A DNA stretch of 38,294 nucleotides from Microbacterium sp. (GCA_029239635.1 JARBUN010000055.1:1-38294); one strand, 5' to 3'; counted from the first letter of the stretch, positions 14,979 through 25,346 are shown. Notes: generated by a model not told the origin, from the letters alone. Translations and numbers: made by a program.

Positions 14979-17666
14979 GTGACGACAGCCCTGTACCGCC
15001 GCTACCGCCCGCAGGCGTTCGGCGAGATGATCGGGCAGTCCCAGGTGACCGAGCCCCTGATGACCGCCCTGCGCAGCGACAGGGTCGGCCATGCGTACCT
15101 TTTCTCGGGTCCGCGCGGCTGCGGTAAGACCACGTCGGCCCGCATCCTCGCCCGGTGCCTCAACTGCGCGGCGGGCCCGACCGACACCCCGTGCGGCACC
15201 TGCGACAGCTGTGTCGAGCTGGGGCGCGGCGGCAGCGGCTCGCTCGACGTGGTCGAGATCGACGCGGCGAGCCACAACGGTGTCGACGATGCCCGCGACC
15301 TGCGCGAGCGCGCGATCTTCGCTCCCGCGCGCGACCGCTTCAAGATCTTCATCCTCGATGAGGCGCACATGGTCACGCAGCAGGGCTTCAACGCCCTGCT
15401 GAAGCTGGTCGAAGAGCCCCCGGCGCACGTGAAGTTCATCTTCGCGACGACCGAGCCCGAGAAGGTCCTCGGCACGATCCGTTCGCGGACGCACCACTAC
15501 CCGTTCCGCCTCGTGCCGCCCGCGGCCATGCTCGAGTACGTCCAAGAGCTGTGCGAGAGCGAGAACGTGGGTGTCGAGGCCGGGGTGCTCCCGCTCGTCG
15601 TCCGCGCCGGCGGGGGGTCGCCGCGCGACACCCTGTCGCTGCTCGATCAGCTCATCGCCGGAAGCGACCCGTCGACCGGCTCGGCCACCGAGACGGCCGG
15701 TCACGTGCTCGTGCGATACGAACGCGCTGTCGCTCTCCTGGGGTACACGCACTCCGAGCTCCTCGACGAGGTCGTCGACGCGTTCGCCGCGAACGACGGA
15801 GCCGGGGCTTTCGCCGCGGTCGACCGTGTCGTGCAGACGGGCCAGGACCCGCGCCGCTTCGTCGACGACCTCCTCGAGCGGCTGCGCGACCTGATCATCG
15901 TGGCGGCGACGGGCGCGGGCGCATCCGCCGTGCTGCGCGGCGTCCCCGACGACGAGCTCGAACGCATGGCTCGGCAGGCCACGGCGTTCGGGGTCGCTCG
16001 TCTGTCGCGGACGGCCGACCTCGTCGTCGCGGCGCTCGACGAGATGACGGGCGCCACGTCCCCGCGGCTGCAGCTGGAGCTGCTCGTCGCCCGTGTCCTC
16101 ACTCACGCGGGCGTCTCGCAGGGGTCTTCTCCCGCCACGATCCACGCTCCCGCGACCCCGCGCTCCGCGTCTCCGGACGCGGGTTCGGGTGTCGCCCCGG
16201 CCGCGCCCGCTGTCGCCGCGCCTGCTGTTGCCGCGCCCGGTATCGCGTCCCCGGGTCGCCCGGCTCCCGCGAGCCCGGTGGCGCCTCCCGTCTCGCCGAA
16301 CGTTGCGTCGCCGCGCGTTGCGTCGCCGGTGGCCGCGCCGACTGTGGCGTCTCCCTCCTCGCCCGCCGTGGCATCTCCGACATCGTCCGCGCCTGCGGCC
16401 CCGACGGTGCTCCCGCGGCCGACGACGCCCCGCCGCCCTTCACCGACGACGACGCGCCGCCGCTCGACGACGAAGCCGGTCCCGATGACCGCGCGCCCGA
16501 GCGTCGTGCACCGGAGGGCCGTGCGCCGGAGACCCGTCCCGCGGAGACCCGTGCGCCGGAGACCCGTGCGCCCGAGCCCCCTGCGCCCCCGCGAGACGCG
16601 GCGACGAGCCCGACCCCTCGCGACTCGGACGCGGACAGCGACGCCCACCCCTTCGACACGGCTCCCACGCCCGACGCCCCCGCACCGTCGAGCGGGCAGC
16701 CTCGCGGCGAGGCTGCCGTCGCCGCGGAGGCTCCGGCCGCCCCCGCCTCGACACACGCGCCGCGTGGAGGGCCCGTCCGCGGACGACACCGCCTCGACCG
16801 ACACGACGATCGACGCGGCCGCCGTCGACGCGGCCGCCGTCGACGACCCCTCGCCCCTCGAGCCGGTCGCTCCGACGCCCCCCGTCACCCCCGTCGGCCC
16901 GATCGAACTCGGGCACGTGCGCGACGCCTGGCCGGAGATCCTGGGTCAGCTCGAGGTGGCCAGCCGCTCGTCGTGGCTGATCGTCTCGACGTCGACGGTC
17001 GCCGCGTTCGACGACGACGTTCTCACCCTCCTCTTCCGGACCGCGAGCGACCTCACCGCCTTCAAGACCCGCTCGGCGGACGGCGGCCCGAGCGAAGATC
17101 TGCGTCAAGCGATCCTCGCCGTCCTCGGCGTGCGGGTGAAGTACCTCGCGCGCCTCGACGGCGACGGTCCCGGTGGCCCCGGGCCGTCCGGCCCCGGCGG
17201 CCCCCGCGGCAACGGATCCGGATCGCCCGCCGCCCCGCCCCGCGGGGGAGCAGCCCCCGCGCGTGCATCGGCGCCGTACTCGGCGAGCGTCACGGATTGG
17301 GCCGTCGCCCCGATCCCCGGAGCGGCACCGGGAACGGCAGCCCCGGCCACGGCGCTGGCGGTCGACGACGAACCCGAAGAGGCGCGCCCGGCGCCCGTGG
17401 CCCCGGCCGGGATCGCGCGCGAAGGCGGCGTTCTGCCGCCCGCGGAGGTCTCGCGGTCCGTCCCGGCCCCCGAAGAGGTCGACGATGACGACGTCATCCC
17501 GCCCGCCGACGAAGCCCCGGACGCGCCGGTTCCGCCCGTCATCGTCCCCCGTATGCCCCCGCTGCGCGGCGGCGTGCAGCGCTACGGTGAAGCGGTCGTG
17601 CGCCAGATGCTCGGCGCGACGTATCTCCGCGACGAGCCCTACGAGCCCCCGACGAGGTTCACCTGA
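14979..17666 (+). CDS. dnaX: DNA polymerase III subunit gamma/tau
   Basis: The clamp-loader ATPase of replication. The AAA+ domain shows GPRGCGKTT (residues 44-52), the zinc-binding cysteines 63, 72, 75 and 78, DEAH (127-130) and the sensor region [20 protein letters not shown] segment. Helical domain III ends near residue 370. A long Pro/Ala-rich linker follows, then a tau-like C-terminal part with [14 protein letters not shown]. The frame is open for 895 codons. However, from about 16400 to 16760 it reads Arg/Pro/Thr-rich noise while the next frame reads an acidic Ala/Pro/Asp linker with normal codon bias. Two compensating frameshifts probably occurred there. The ATPase part is unaffected. 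The stop TGA shares a base with recR ATG. Confidence 0.93.
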   Translation: MTTALYRRYRPQAFGEMIGQSQVTEPLMTALRSDRVGHAYLFSGPRGCGKTTSARILARCLNCAAGPTDTPCGTCDSCVELGRGGSGSLDVVEIDAASHNGVDDARDLRERAIFAPARDRFKIFILDEAHMVTQQGFNALLKLVEEPPAHVKFIFATTEPEKVLGTIRSRTHHYPFRLVPPAAMLEYVQELCESENVGVEAGVLPLVVRAGGGSPRDTLSLLDQLIAGSDPSTGSATETAGHVLVRYERAVALLGYTHSELLDEVVDAFAANDGAGAFAAVDRVVQTGQDPRRFVDDLLERLRDLIIVAATGAGASAVLRGVPDDELERMARQATAFGVARLSRTADLVVAALDEMTGATSPRLQLELLVARVLTHAGVSQGSSPATIHAPATPRSASPDAGSGVAPAAPAVAAPAVAAPGIASPGRPAPASPVAPPVSPNVASPRVASPVAAPTVASPSSPAVASPTSSAPAAPTVLPRPTTPRRPSPTTTRRRSTTKPVPMTARPSVVHRRAVRRRPVPRRPVRRRPVRPSPLRPRETRRRARPLATRTRTATPTPSTRLPRPTPPHRRAGSLAARLPSPRRLRPPPPRHTRRVEGPSADDTASTDTTIDAAAVDAAAVDDPSPLEPVAPTPPVTPVGPIELGHVRDAWPEILGQLEVASRSSWLIVSTSTVAAFDDDVLTLLFRTASDLTAFKTRSADGGPSEDLRQAILAVLGVRVKYLARLDGDGPGGPGPSGPGGPRGNGSGSPAAPPRGGAAPARASAPYSASVTDWAVAPIPGAAPGTAAPATALAVDDEPEEARPAPVAPAGIAREGGVLPPAEVSRSVPAPEEVDDDDVIPPADEAPDAPVPPVIVPRMPPLRGGVQRYGEAVVRQMLGATYLRDEPYEPPTRFT

Positions 17667-18259
17667 TGTATGACGGCATCGTCCAAGACCTGATCGACGA
17701 GTTCGGCCGGCTTCCCGGAATCGGCCCCAAGTCGGCGCAACGCATCGCGTTCCACATCCTCCAGACACCGAGCTTCGACGTCTCGCGGCTGTCGACGCTG
17801 CTGGGCGAGATCCGCGACAAGGTGAAGTTCTGCGAGATCTGCGGCAACGTCTCCGAGCAGGACCGCTGCTCGATCTGCCGGGACCCGCGCCGGAACCCCG
17901 CGCTCATCTGCGTGGTCGAGGACGCGAAGGACGTGGCGGCGATCGAGCGCACCCGAGAGTTCCGCGGTCTCTACCACGTGCTCGGCGGCGCGATCAGCCC
18001 CATCGCGGGCATCGGACCCGACGACCTGCGCGTCACGCAGCTCATGCAGCGGCTCGCCGACGGCACCGTCCAAGAAGTGATCCTCGCCACGAATCCCAAC
18101 CTCGAGGGCGAGGCCACGGCCACCTACCTCAGCCGCTTGCTGCACACGCTCGAGATCCGCGTCACGCGCCTGGCATCCGGTCTGCCCGTCGGCGGGGATC
18201 TCGAGTACGCCGACGAGGTCACCCTGGGGCGCGCCTTCGAAGGTCGCCGCACGCTCTGA
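17666..18259 (+). CDS. recR: Recombination mediator protein RecR
   Basis: Works with RecF and RecO to load RecA at single-strand gaps. The 197-residue protein has an N-terminal helix-hairpin-helix ([15 protein letters not shown]), a four-cysteine zinc finger (Cys56, 59, 68 and 71), a Toprim domain beginning [16 protein letters not shown] with [15 protein letters not shown], and the C-terminal Walker-like segment [13 protein letters not shown]. Length is exactly as expected. The start ATG overlaps the dnaX stop, giving the conserved dnaX-recR operon. The low-complexity repeat region follows the stop directly. Confidence 0.97.
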   Translation: MYDGIVQDLIDEFGRLPGIGPKSAQRIAFHILQTPSFDVSRLSTLLGEIRDKVKFCEICGNVSEQDRCSICRDPRRNPALICVVEDAKDVAAIERTREFRGLYHVLGGAISPIAGIGPDDLRVTQLMQRLADGTVQEVILATNPNLEGEATATYLSRLLHTLEIRVTRLASGLPVGGDLEYADEVTLGRAFEGRRTL

Positions 18260-18318
18260 CGCGCCGCGCCCGCGCCCGCACCTCGCGCCCTGCCCAGGCG
18301 TTCGGCGCGCCGGGTCCT

Positions 18319-18439
18319 GCGCCCGGCGCCCTGCGTTCGGCGCCCCGCGCCCCGCGCCCGCCGCGCCCGCGCCCCGCGCCCGGCGCCCTGCGTTCGGCGC
18401 CCCGCGCCCCGCGCCCGCCGCGCCCGCGCCCCGCGCCCG
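18319..18439. repeat. 57-bp tandem repeat, about two copies, in a gene-free stretch
   Basis: The stretch 18260-18747 has no convincing gene. It begins with an almost pure G/C low-complexity block in which a 57-bp unit beginning GCGCCCGGCGCCCTGCGTTC (18319) repeats exactly at 18376 and runs to 18439. Shorter CCGCGCCC-type repeats surround it. It then passes through a Pro/Thr-like C-rich block (to about 18540) and an operator-like palindrome at 18624 before the next gene. Confidence 0.75.
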
Positions 18440-18623
18440 CGCCGGCCGCGCCGCCCCTGTGCACCCTGCGTCTTCCCGGGCACCCCCAACCCGCACCCGC
18501 ACCCCGCACCCGCACCCCACACCCCCTGCGCGGCGCCCACCTCCCGGGCGAACTCACCGCAGGCGACCCGACACCTGCCGGGTGGACGCGCCGCGGTCTC
18601 CGCATCGCGAATCGTTGAGGGCT

Positions 18624-18642
18624 GGTGAACCGCTCGTTCACC
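18624..18642. promoter_or_regulatory. Palindromic operator-like site upstream of the unknown gene at 18748
   Basis: GGTGAAC and GTTCACC are perfect inverted arms around CGCTC, 19 bp in all. The TGAAC-N5-GTTCA shape resembles TetR-family operators. It lies 106 bases before the start codon. No regulator gene is adjacent. Confidence 0.4.
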
Positions 18643-18747
18643 CCCTGCTCGCGCGGGGGAAACGCGACGACGGCACGTTCTGTTCTGCGGGACGACCGAC
18701 GGACGACCCGAAACGTCCGGCGCACCGACCGCCAGACAGGGGCTTCC

Positions 18748-19284
18748 GTGAGCGATCGACTCTCCGTCGCGCGCGCCCGCCTCGGGCGCATCATCTTCGA
18801 CACCTTCCGTTCCACCTATGACCCGCGCCTGGGCGCGTGGTTGCTGCTGCGCGCGCAGCTCCTCCCCGAGCTCGCGGGAGGGCAGCTCGAGGCGCACGGT
18901 TCCGAGACAGGAGCGGGCATCGTCACGCTCGGCGTCTTCGGAGTCTGGCGGCTCCTCGCCACCAACAACCGCGAACTGGCGCGGTGCGCGACGGTGTTCC
19001 CGTCGCCGGCCGCCGCGGTCGAAGCGGCGCGGTACGACCAGGCTCGCGTGGGCCAGCTTCAGCTGACGGCGGTGCGCGGGCCCGGGTCGACGAAGCACGC
19101 CTGGGTTCTTCGCAGCGCGGGTGTCCCGGTCATGACCACGGCGCGGTGGTACGAGTCCGCAGGTGAGGCCGCCGCCGCCGGTCGGACGGCCGCGAAGGTG
19201 TTCGCCGCGGCGAACGTCGTCGACGGAGTGAGTATCGGCACCGCTTCCGGGCGGCGCTCACGGGTCCTGGACCGGACCACGTGA
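18748..19284 (+). CDS. Hypothetical protein, 178 residues
   Basis: It is read from GTG 18748 (VSDRLSVARARLGRIIFDTFRSTYDPRLGAWLLL) to TGA 19284. It is mixed alpha/beta with no signal peptide or clear membrane helix. Recognisable segments such as GVFGVWRLLATNNRELARCATVFPSP and SVSIGTASGRRSR-like endings do not point me to a named family. The start was chosen because upstream codons are Arg/Thr-rich noise and AGGGG lies shortly before GTG. Third-position GC bias fits a real gene. It converges on the exporter gene at 19332 and has a palindrome upstream that may control it. Confidence 0.65.
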   Translation: MSDRLSVARARLGRIIFDTFRSTYDPRLGAWLLLRAQLLPELAGGQLEAHGSETGAGIVTLGVFGVWRLLATNNRELARCATVFPSPAAAVEAARYDQARVGQLQLTAVRGPGSTKHAWVLRSAGVPVMTTARWYESAGEAAAAGRTAAKVFAAANVVDGVSIGTASGRRSRVLDRTT

Positions 19285-19331
19285 TGAGACGCTGAGCACT
19301 CGAACGTCATGGGTTGACGAGCGGGCGGCCT

Positions 19332-20646
19332 TCAGCGCCGCGAACGCGCACGCACGCGCACCACGCTCGACAGCGTCGCCCGCACCGGCTGACCGAGGTA
19401 GATGCCCAGCGACGCCCCCACCGCGAGCGCGATGCCGATCGTCGCGGCTCCCGTGAGCGTGGTGACACCCGCCATGAGCACGGCGGGGTCGTCGCCGGAT
19501 TCCACGATGCCCAGCAGTCCGCGGAACACCGCCGCACCGGGCACCATCGGCAGGATCGCGGCGGTGGTGATCGCCACCGACGGCACGTGCAGGCGGTACG
19601 CGACGACGATGCCGGCGAAGCTGCCGATGAAGGCTCCCACCCCGCTCGCCGCGGCCACCTCGAAGCCGAGCGACGAGGCGCCGAGATAGCCCGCCCACGC
19701 GACCAGGCTCAGGGTCGCGCTGACGACGATGATCCGCGCGCCGGCCCCGTTGATCACCGCGACGGCGATCGCGATGACCGCGGCACCGACGAACTGCACG
19801 CTCACCGGCCCCAGCGGCAGGGCGCTCGACGGGGGAGACATCCCCGTCCCCAGTACGCGGACGGTCTCGAGCCCCGCCAGGATCCCGAGCACCACGCCGA
19901 GCGTCTGCGTGGTCAGCTCCAGAATGCGCCCCGTCGCGGTGAGGGCGAAGCCGTCGATGGCATCCTGAGCCGCCCCGACGACCGTCAGCCCCGCGAGCAT
20001 GAGGACGATTCCGGATGCCACGATCACCGACGGTCGGATCGCGGCGGCCGCGTCGATCCCGGTGTATTGCAGCAGCGGGGACAGCGCCGCGACGACGGTC
20101 AGCACGAAGCCTCCCGCGATCTGCGCGAAGAAGTACGGCACGCGCGCGCGGGCCATCAGGTGCTGCGTCGTGGCGGCGAGTCCGGCCGCGATGAACGACA
20201 GCACGAGGGAACGGGAGCCGCCGGATGGCGCGACACCGCACGATGGCGTCCTCGAGGGCGAGTCCGCCGGTGATCTCGGTCACGAGCGCTTGCAGTCGCT
20301 GCAGCTTCGCGTGGTCGGGCACCGAGCCGCGCACGACGCGCAGGAGCGTCGTGGGGTGCGAGGCCCCCGGGCGGCTGTGCGCGATGGTGATCGAGTTGTA
20401 GGTCACGTCGACGTGCACCGGGTCCAGGCCGTACGCCCCGCAGACGCGCACGATCGTCAAGGTCACCTCGTTCGCGGGCGCCCCGACGACGAGCATGGTC
20501 TCGCCGATGCGGATCGCGAGGTCGAGGATGCGCGTCGCGAACGCCTCATCGATGACGGGGAGCAGCTGGGTGTCGGGAGAACTCGAGTCCTCGGTGTGCA
20601 CGAGACGACGCAACGACGACAGAAGTCGGCGCGGGGTGGGGGACAA
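19332..20646 (-). pseudogene. thrE: ThrE-family threonine/serine exporter, broken by an internal deletion
   Basis: This type exports Thr or Ser from actinobacteria. The N-terminal domain reads from TTG 20646, with GGAGG seven bases upstream, through FATRILDLAIRIGETMLVVGAPANEVT, VTYNSITIAHSRPG and ALEDAIVRCRAIRRLP. The membrane domain resumes in another frame at about 20205 as LVLSFIAAGLAATTQHLM, with some ten hydrophobic helices to the stop at 19332. Roughly 25-30 residues usually joining them are absent. As given it makes no complete exporter. A minus-strand TAGGAT (20693-20688) may be its -10 box, back to back with the lysC promoter. Whether the lesion is real or an assembly error is open. 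Confidence 0.75.
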
Positions 20647-20687
20647 CCGCGAGCCTCCAGGGGCCAAGAACCGGGTGGGAGGGCTCG

Positions 20688-20742
20688 ATCCTATCCGCGC
20701 GATCCGCTCATGACGGAGGCGGCATACCCGCGCCCCTAGGAT
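20688..20742. promoter_or_regulatory. Divergent thrE / lysC promoter region
   Basis: A minus-strand TAGGAT box at 20693-20688 faces the exporter and a plus-strand TAGGAT at 20737-20742 faces lysC. TGACGGAGG at 20711-20719 partly matches the TGTCGGAGG element before pta and dnaX but at a different spacing. Coupled control of threonine export and aspartate-family synthesis is an attractive inference. Confidence 0.4.
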
Positions 20743-20817
20743 GGACCCTCGGGTGCGGCATCCGAGCGCCCCGTCGTGGCATCCCGACGCCCGACCCATC
20801 CGGGAGAGTTCCTCTTA

Positions 20818-22004
20818 TGGCGCTGATCGTCCAGAAGTACGGCGGCTCGTCCGGGTCGTCGTGGCGGTGAGCGCCATGGGCGACACCACCGACGAGCTGC
20901 TCGACCTCGCCGGTCAGGTCGCCCCGATCCCGGCGCCACGCGAGCTCGACATGCTCCTCTCCAGCGGGGAGCGCATCTCGATGGCGCTGCTGGCCATGGC
21001 GATCCACTCGATGGGCTTCGAGGCCCGCTCCTTCACCGGCAGCCAGGCGGGCATGATCACGGATGCCACGCACGGCGCCGCGCGCATCGTCGACGTCACC
21101 CCGGTGCGCCTCCGCGAAGCGCTCGACGAGGGCGCGATCGTCATCGTCGCCGGCTTCCAGGGCTTCAACCGCGACACCCGCGACATCACCACGCTCGGCC
21201 GCGGCGGATCCGACACCACCGCCGTCGCGCTCGCTGCGGCGCTGAAGGCCGACGTCTGCGAGATCTACAGCGATGTCGACGGCATCTTCACCGCAGACCC
21301 GCGCGTCGTGCCGCTCGCGCGCAAGCTCGACCGCGTCGGCAGCGAAGAGATGCTCGAGCTCGCCGCCAACGGCGCGAAGGTCCTCTACATCCGCGCTCCA
21401 CGCCCGGTCCACGTTCAGCTCGAATGAGGGCACCTGGGTGCTCGACGCTTCGAAGACCTCCGCACTCGTCCCCGAAAGAGGAGCCATGGAAGAGCCCATC
21501 GTCGCCGGTGTCGCCACCGACCTCAGCCAGGCCAAGATCACCGTCATCGGTGTTCCCGACGTCCCCGGCAAGGCCGCCGACATCTTCAAGATCGTGGCCA
21601 AGTCCGGCGCCAACGTCGACATGATCGTGCAGAACGTCTCGGCCGCGGCCACCGGTCGCACCGACATCTCGTTCACGCTGCCCAAGACCGACGCGACGAC
21701 CGCCCTCAAGGCGCTCGCCGGCGAGCAGTCCGAGGTCGGCTTCGAGAGCCTCGTGCACGACGACCAGATCGGCAAGCTCTCGGTCGTGGGCGCGGGCATG
21801 CGCACCCACTCGGGCGTCTCGGCGACGCTCTTCGAAGCGCTCAGCATGGCCGGGGTCAACATCGAGATGATCTCGACGTCTGAGATCCGCATCTCGGTCG
21901 TCGTCCGCGGCGTCGACCTCGCCGAGGCCGCGCGCCTCGTGCACACCGCCTACGGTCTGGACGGCGAGGCCGAGGCCACCGTCCACGCCGGCACCGGTCG
22001 CTGA
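20818..22004 (+). pseudogene. lysC: Aspartokinase, broken by two internal deletions with frameshifts
   Basis: Phosphorylates aspartate at the entry to Lys, Thr and Met synthesis. ATG 20818 reads [12 protein letters not shown] and then stops at TGA 20869-20871. The next part continues in another frame ([16 protein letters not shown] to AKVLYIRA, about 20854-21394), and the last in the third frame ([12 protein letters not shown] to the stop). Joined, the three parts give about 395 residues against an expected 420-430. The gaps fall after GGSS (about 24 residues) and after YIRA (about 9). Kinase and both ACT domains are otherwise well preserved. Because lysC should be essential while asd next door is intact, sequence or assembly error is likely. 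Confidence 0.85.
21486..22004 (+). CDS. Aspartokinase beta subunit from an internal start in lysC
   Basis: ATG 21486 (MEEPIVAGVATDLSQAKITV) is preceded by AGAGGAG two bases upstream, a strong internal ribosome site. The following 172 residues are the two regulatory ACT domains (VPDVPGKAADIFKIVAKSGANVDMIVQNVS, then SVVGAGMRTHSGVSATLFEALSMAGVNIEMIS). In Corynebacterium and Bacillus the aspartokinase small subunit is made from just such an in-frame internal start, and the residues MEE-VATD match the corynebacterial one in position. This product is untouched by the two upstream lesions. Independent translation is inferred from the site and family precedent. Confidence 0.6.
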   Translation: MEEPIVAGVATDLSQAKITVIGVPDVPGKAADIFKIVAKSGANVDMIVQNVSAAATGRTDISFTLPKTDATTALKALAGEQSEVGFESLVHDDQIGKLSVVGAGMRTHSGVSATLFEALSMAGVNIEMISTSEIRISVVVRGVDLAEAARLVHTAYGLDGEAEATVHAGTGR

Positions 22005-23231
<1,227 letters not shown>

Positions 23232-23264
23232 TCCCGGCATCCGGATGCCGCGGGCGCGGGGTTG

Positions 23265-23325
23265 TCTCGATATCGAACCGACCGATCTCTCGATGTCGAG
23301 AGACCTCGCAGCCCGCGCCTAGAAT
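23265..23325 (+). promoter_or_regulatory. mqo promoter with two palindromic operator-like sites
   Basis: TCTCTCGATGTCGAGAGA (23286-23303) is a perfect palindrome with 8-bp arms and ends 17 bases before TAGAAT (23320-23325), covering the -35 position. A second site, TCTCGATATCGA (23265-23276), is centred 23 bp upstream, about two helical turns. TAGAAT is six bases before GTG 23332. This looks like a repressor site pair for the malate oxidoreductase gene. The regulator is not in the window. Confidence 0.6.
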
Positions 23326-23331
23326 CGTCGG

Positions 23332-24699
23332 GTGACTGAAAACGTCGATGTTCTCCTCATCGGTGGCGGCATCATGTCCGCCACTCTCGGCACGCTGCTG
23401 AAGGACCTCCAGCCCGATCTGAAGATCGCGGTGGACGGCTCGATCGACCCGGCCAAGGCCGTCACGATCAACGAGCAGTTCCAGCAGAGCCGTCAGCTCT
23501 GGGCCTCCCTGGTGGCCGAGGGCGTGCTGGACGAGCCCTCGACGTTCATCAACGCCACCCCGCACATGACGTTCGTGCGCGGCGAGAAGGACGTCGCCTT
23601 CCTCCGCAAGCGCTACGAGGTCCTCCGTAAGCAGCCGCTGTTCGCGGGCATCGAGTACAGCGAGGACTCCCGTGTCATCAACCAGTGGGCGCCGCTGCTC
23701 ATGCAGAAGCGCCGCAAGGGCGAGCCCTTCGCCGCCACGCGGGTTCCCGCCGGCACCGACGTCGACTTCGGCTCGCTCACGCGCCAGCTGTTCGCGAACC
23801 TGCGCGAGAAGGGCGTCGAGGTCGTCACCAACCACGACGTCAAGAAGCTGAAGAAGCAGAAGGACGGCTCGTGGGAGGTCTCGTACCGCCACGTCATCGG
23901 CGGGACACCCGGCTCGATCAACGCGAAGTTCGTCTTCGTCGGCGCGGGCGGCTGGGCCCTCAAGCTGCTGCAGCGCTCCGGCATCCCGGAGATCAAGGGC
24001 TACGGCGTCTTCCCCATCGGCGGGCAGTGGCTCAAGACCTCCAACCCCGACATCGTCGCGAAGCACCAGGCCAAGGTGTACTCGCAGGCCTCGGTCGGCG
24101 CCCCGCCCATGTCGGTGCCGCACCTCGACACGCGCGTCATCGACGGCGAGTCGTCGTTGCTGTTCGGCCCGTTCGCGACCTTCAGCCCGAAGTTCCTCAA
24201 GAACGGGTCGATGCTCGACATCGTCACCCAGGTGCGACCGCACAACCTCCTGCCGATGCTGAAGGTCGCCGTCGACAACCCCGGTCTCATCAAGTACCTC
24301 ATCAGCGAGCTGCTGAAGACGCACGCGAAGAAGGTCGACAGCCTCCGCGACTTCATGCCGACGGCCAAGGCCGAGGACTGGGAGCTGCTCGACGCCGGTC
24401 AGCGCGCCCAGGTCATGAAGAAAGACAAGGACAAGGGCGGGGTGCTGCAGTTCGGCACCGAGGTCATCACCGCCTCCGACCGTTCGATCGCCGGCCTTCT
24501 CGGCGCCTCCCCGGGCGCCTCCACGGCGGTGTCGATCATGCTCGGCCTGATCAAGACGTGCTTCCCCGAGCGCATGCCCGAGTGGGAGCCGCGCCTGCGC
24601 GAGCTCATCCCCAGCTACGGCGAGTCGCTCAACACGCGGCCCGACGCCGCGCGCAGAGAACTGGATGCCACGGCCCAGGCGCTGAAGATCAACCCCTGA
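23332..24699 (+). CDS. mqo: Malate:quinone oxidoreductase with an N-terminal in-frame gap
   Basis: A peripheral membrane FAD enzyme that oxidises malate to oxaloacetate and reduces quinone. Motifs include VDVLLIGGGIMSATLG (residues 5-20, FAD binding), AVTINEQFQQSRQLW, FVFVGAGGWALKLLQ, SVGAPPMSVPHLDTRVI, LLFGPFATFSPKFLK and GLLGASPGASTAVSIML. The protein is 455 residues against about 490-500. The loss lies between LQPDLKIA and DGSIDPAKA, about 35 residues that normally include ERL and the conserved SxWNNAGTGHSALCELNY segment contacting FAD and substrate. The frame is kept. As given, the enzyme would probably be inactive. The tdk gene follows after four bases. Confidence 0.92.
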   Translation: MTENVDVLLIGGGIMSATLGTLLKDLQPDLKIAVDGSIDPAKAVTINEQFQQSRQLWASLVAEGVLDEPSTFINATPHMTFVRGEKDVAFLRKRYEVLRKQPLFAGIEYSEDSRVINQWAPLLMQKRRKGEPFAATRVPAGTDVDFGSLTRQLFANLREKGVEVVTNHDVKKLKKQKDGSWEVSYRHVIGGTPGSINAKFVFVGAGGWALKLLQRSGIPEIKGYGVFPIGGQWLKTSNPDIVAKHQAKVYSQASVGAPPMSVPHLDTRVIDGESSLLFGPFATFSPKFLKNGSMLDIVTQVRPHNLLPMLKVAVDNPGLIKYLISELLKTHAKKVDSLRDFMPTAKAEDWELLDAGQRAQVMKKDKDKGGVLQFGTEVITASDRSIAGLLGASPGASTAVSIMLGLIKTCFPERMPEWEPRLRELIPSYGESLNTRPDAARRELDATAQALKINP

Positions 24700-24703
24700 G
24701 CCC

Positions 24704-25309
24704 GTGGCGAAGCTGTACTTCCGCTACGGAGCGATGAACTCGGGCAAGTCGACGGCCCTTCTGCAGGCGGCGTACAATTACGAGGAGCGTGGGCAGCGCG
24801 TGCTGCTCGCCAAGCCCGAGATCGACACCAAGGGCGCGGATCAGATCGAGAGCCGTTTGGGCGTGAGTCGCCCGGTCGATTTCCTGGTGGGTCCCGGCGA
24901 CGACCTGCGCGCCGTGTTCGCCGCCGCCGCCGGTCCCGATCCGGTCGCCTCGCTTCTCGTCGACGAGGCGCAGTTCTTCACCCCGGCCCAGGTCGACGAC
25001 CTCCTCCGCATCGCGGTCCTCGACGATGTGCCGGTGCTGGCCTACGGCATCCGCACCGACTTCCGCACGGAGGCCTTCCCGGGGTCCGCGCGCCTGATGG
25101 AGATCTCCCACAGCCTGGAAGAGCTCAAGACCATCTGCCGCTGCGGACGTAAAGCGATCTTCAACGCGCGTCTGGTGGGGGGCCGGTTCGTCTTCGACGG
25201 CGATCAGGTCGCGATCGACGAAGGACAGATCCAGGGTGAGGTCACATACGAATCGATGTGCGCGGCCTGCTATCTGCGGGAGTCCGGCGGTCGCCTCGAC
25301 GGACGCTGA
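24704..25309 (+). CDS. tdk: Thymidine kinase, type II
   Basis: Phosphorylates thymidine in nucleotide salvage. The 201-residue protein has the P-loop GAMNSGKST (residues 9-17), the DEAQFF motif (Asp87-Gln90), the lasso region SHSLEELKTICRCGRKA and the structural zinc cysteines 145, 147, 186 and 189. GTG 24704 begins four bases after the mqo stop, so it is probably cotranscribed with mqo. Length and zinc ligands are normal, with no sign of damage. Confidence 0.95.
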   Translation: MAKLYFRYGAMNSGKSTALLQAAYNYEERGQRVLLAKPEIDTKGADQIESRLGVSRPVDFLVGPGDDLRAVFAAAAGPDPVASLLVDEAQFFTPAQVDDLLRIAVLDDVPVLAYGIRTDFRTEAFPGSARLMEISHSLEELKTICRCGRKAIFNARLVGGRFVFDGDQVAIDEGQIQGEVTYESMCAACYLRESGGRLDGR

Positions 25310-25346
25310 GACCGTCCGCGCGATCAGCGACGCCGTCGCCGAACGA

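Noticed and set aside
16390..16770. Programmed frameshifting in dnaX as in E. coli
   Set aside because: No A-rich slippery heptamer followed by a stem-loop is present, and the disturbance is two opposite shifts within a linker, not one shift to an early stop.
18319..18439. CRISPR-like array after recR and at 2263-2496
   Set aside because: Units abut or vary without unique spacers of constant size, and no cas gene is present.
23235..23250. CGGCATCCGGATGCCG palindrome as a dedicated asd terminator
   Set aside because: It is formed by two back-to-back copies of the over-represented GGCATCC/GGATGCC word, with no T-run. A terminator role is possible but not supported enough to list.
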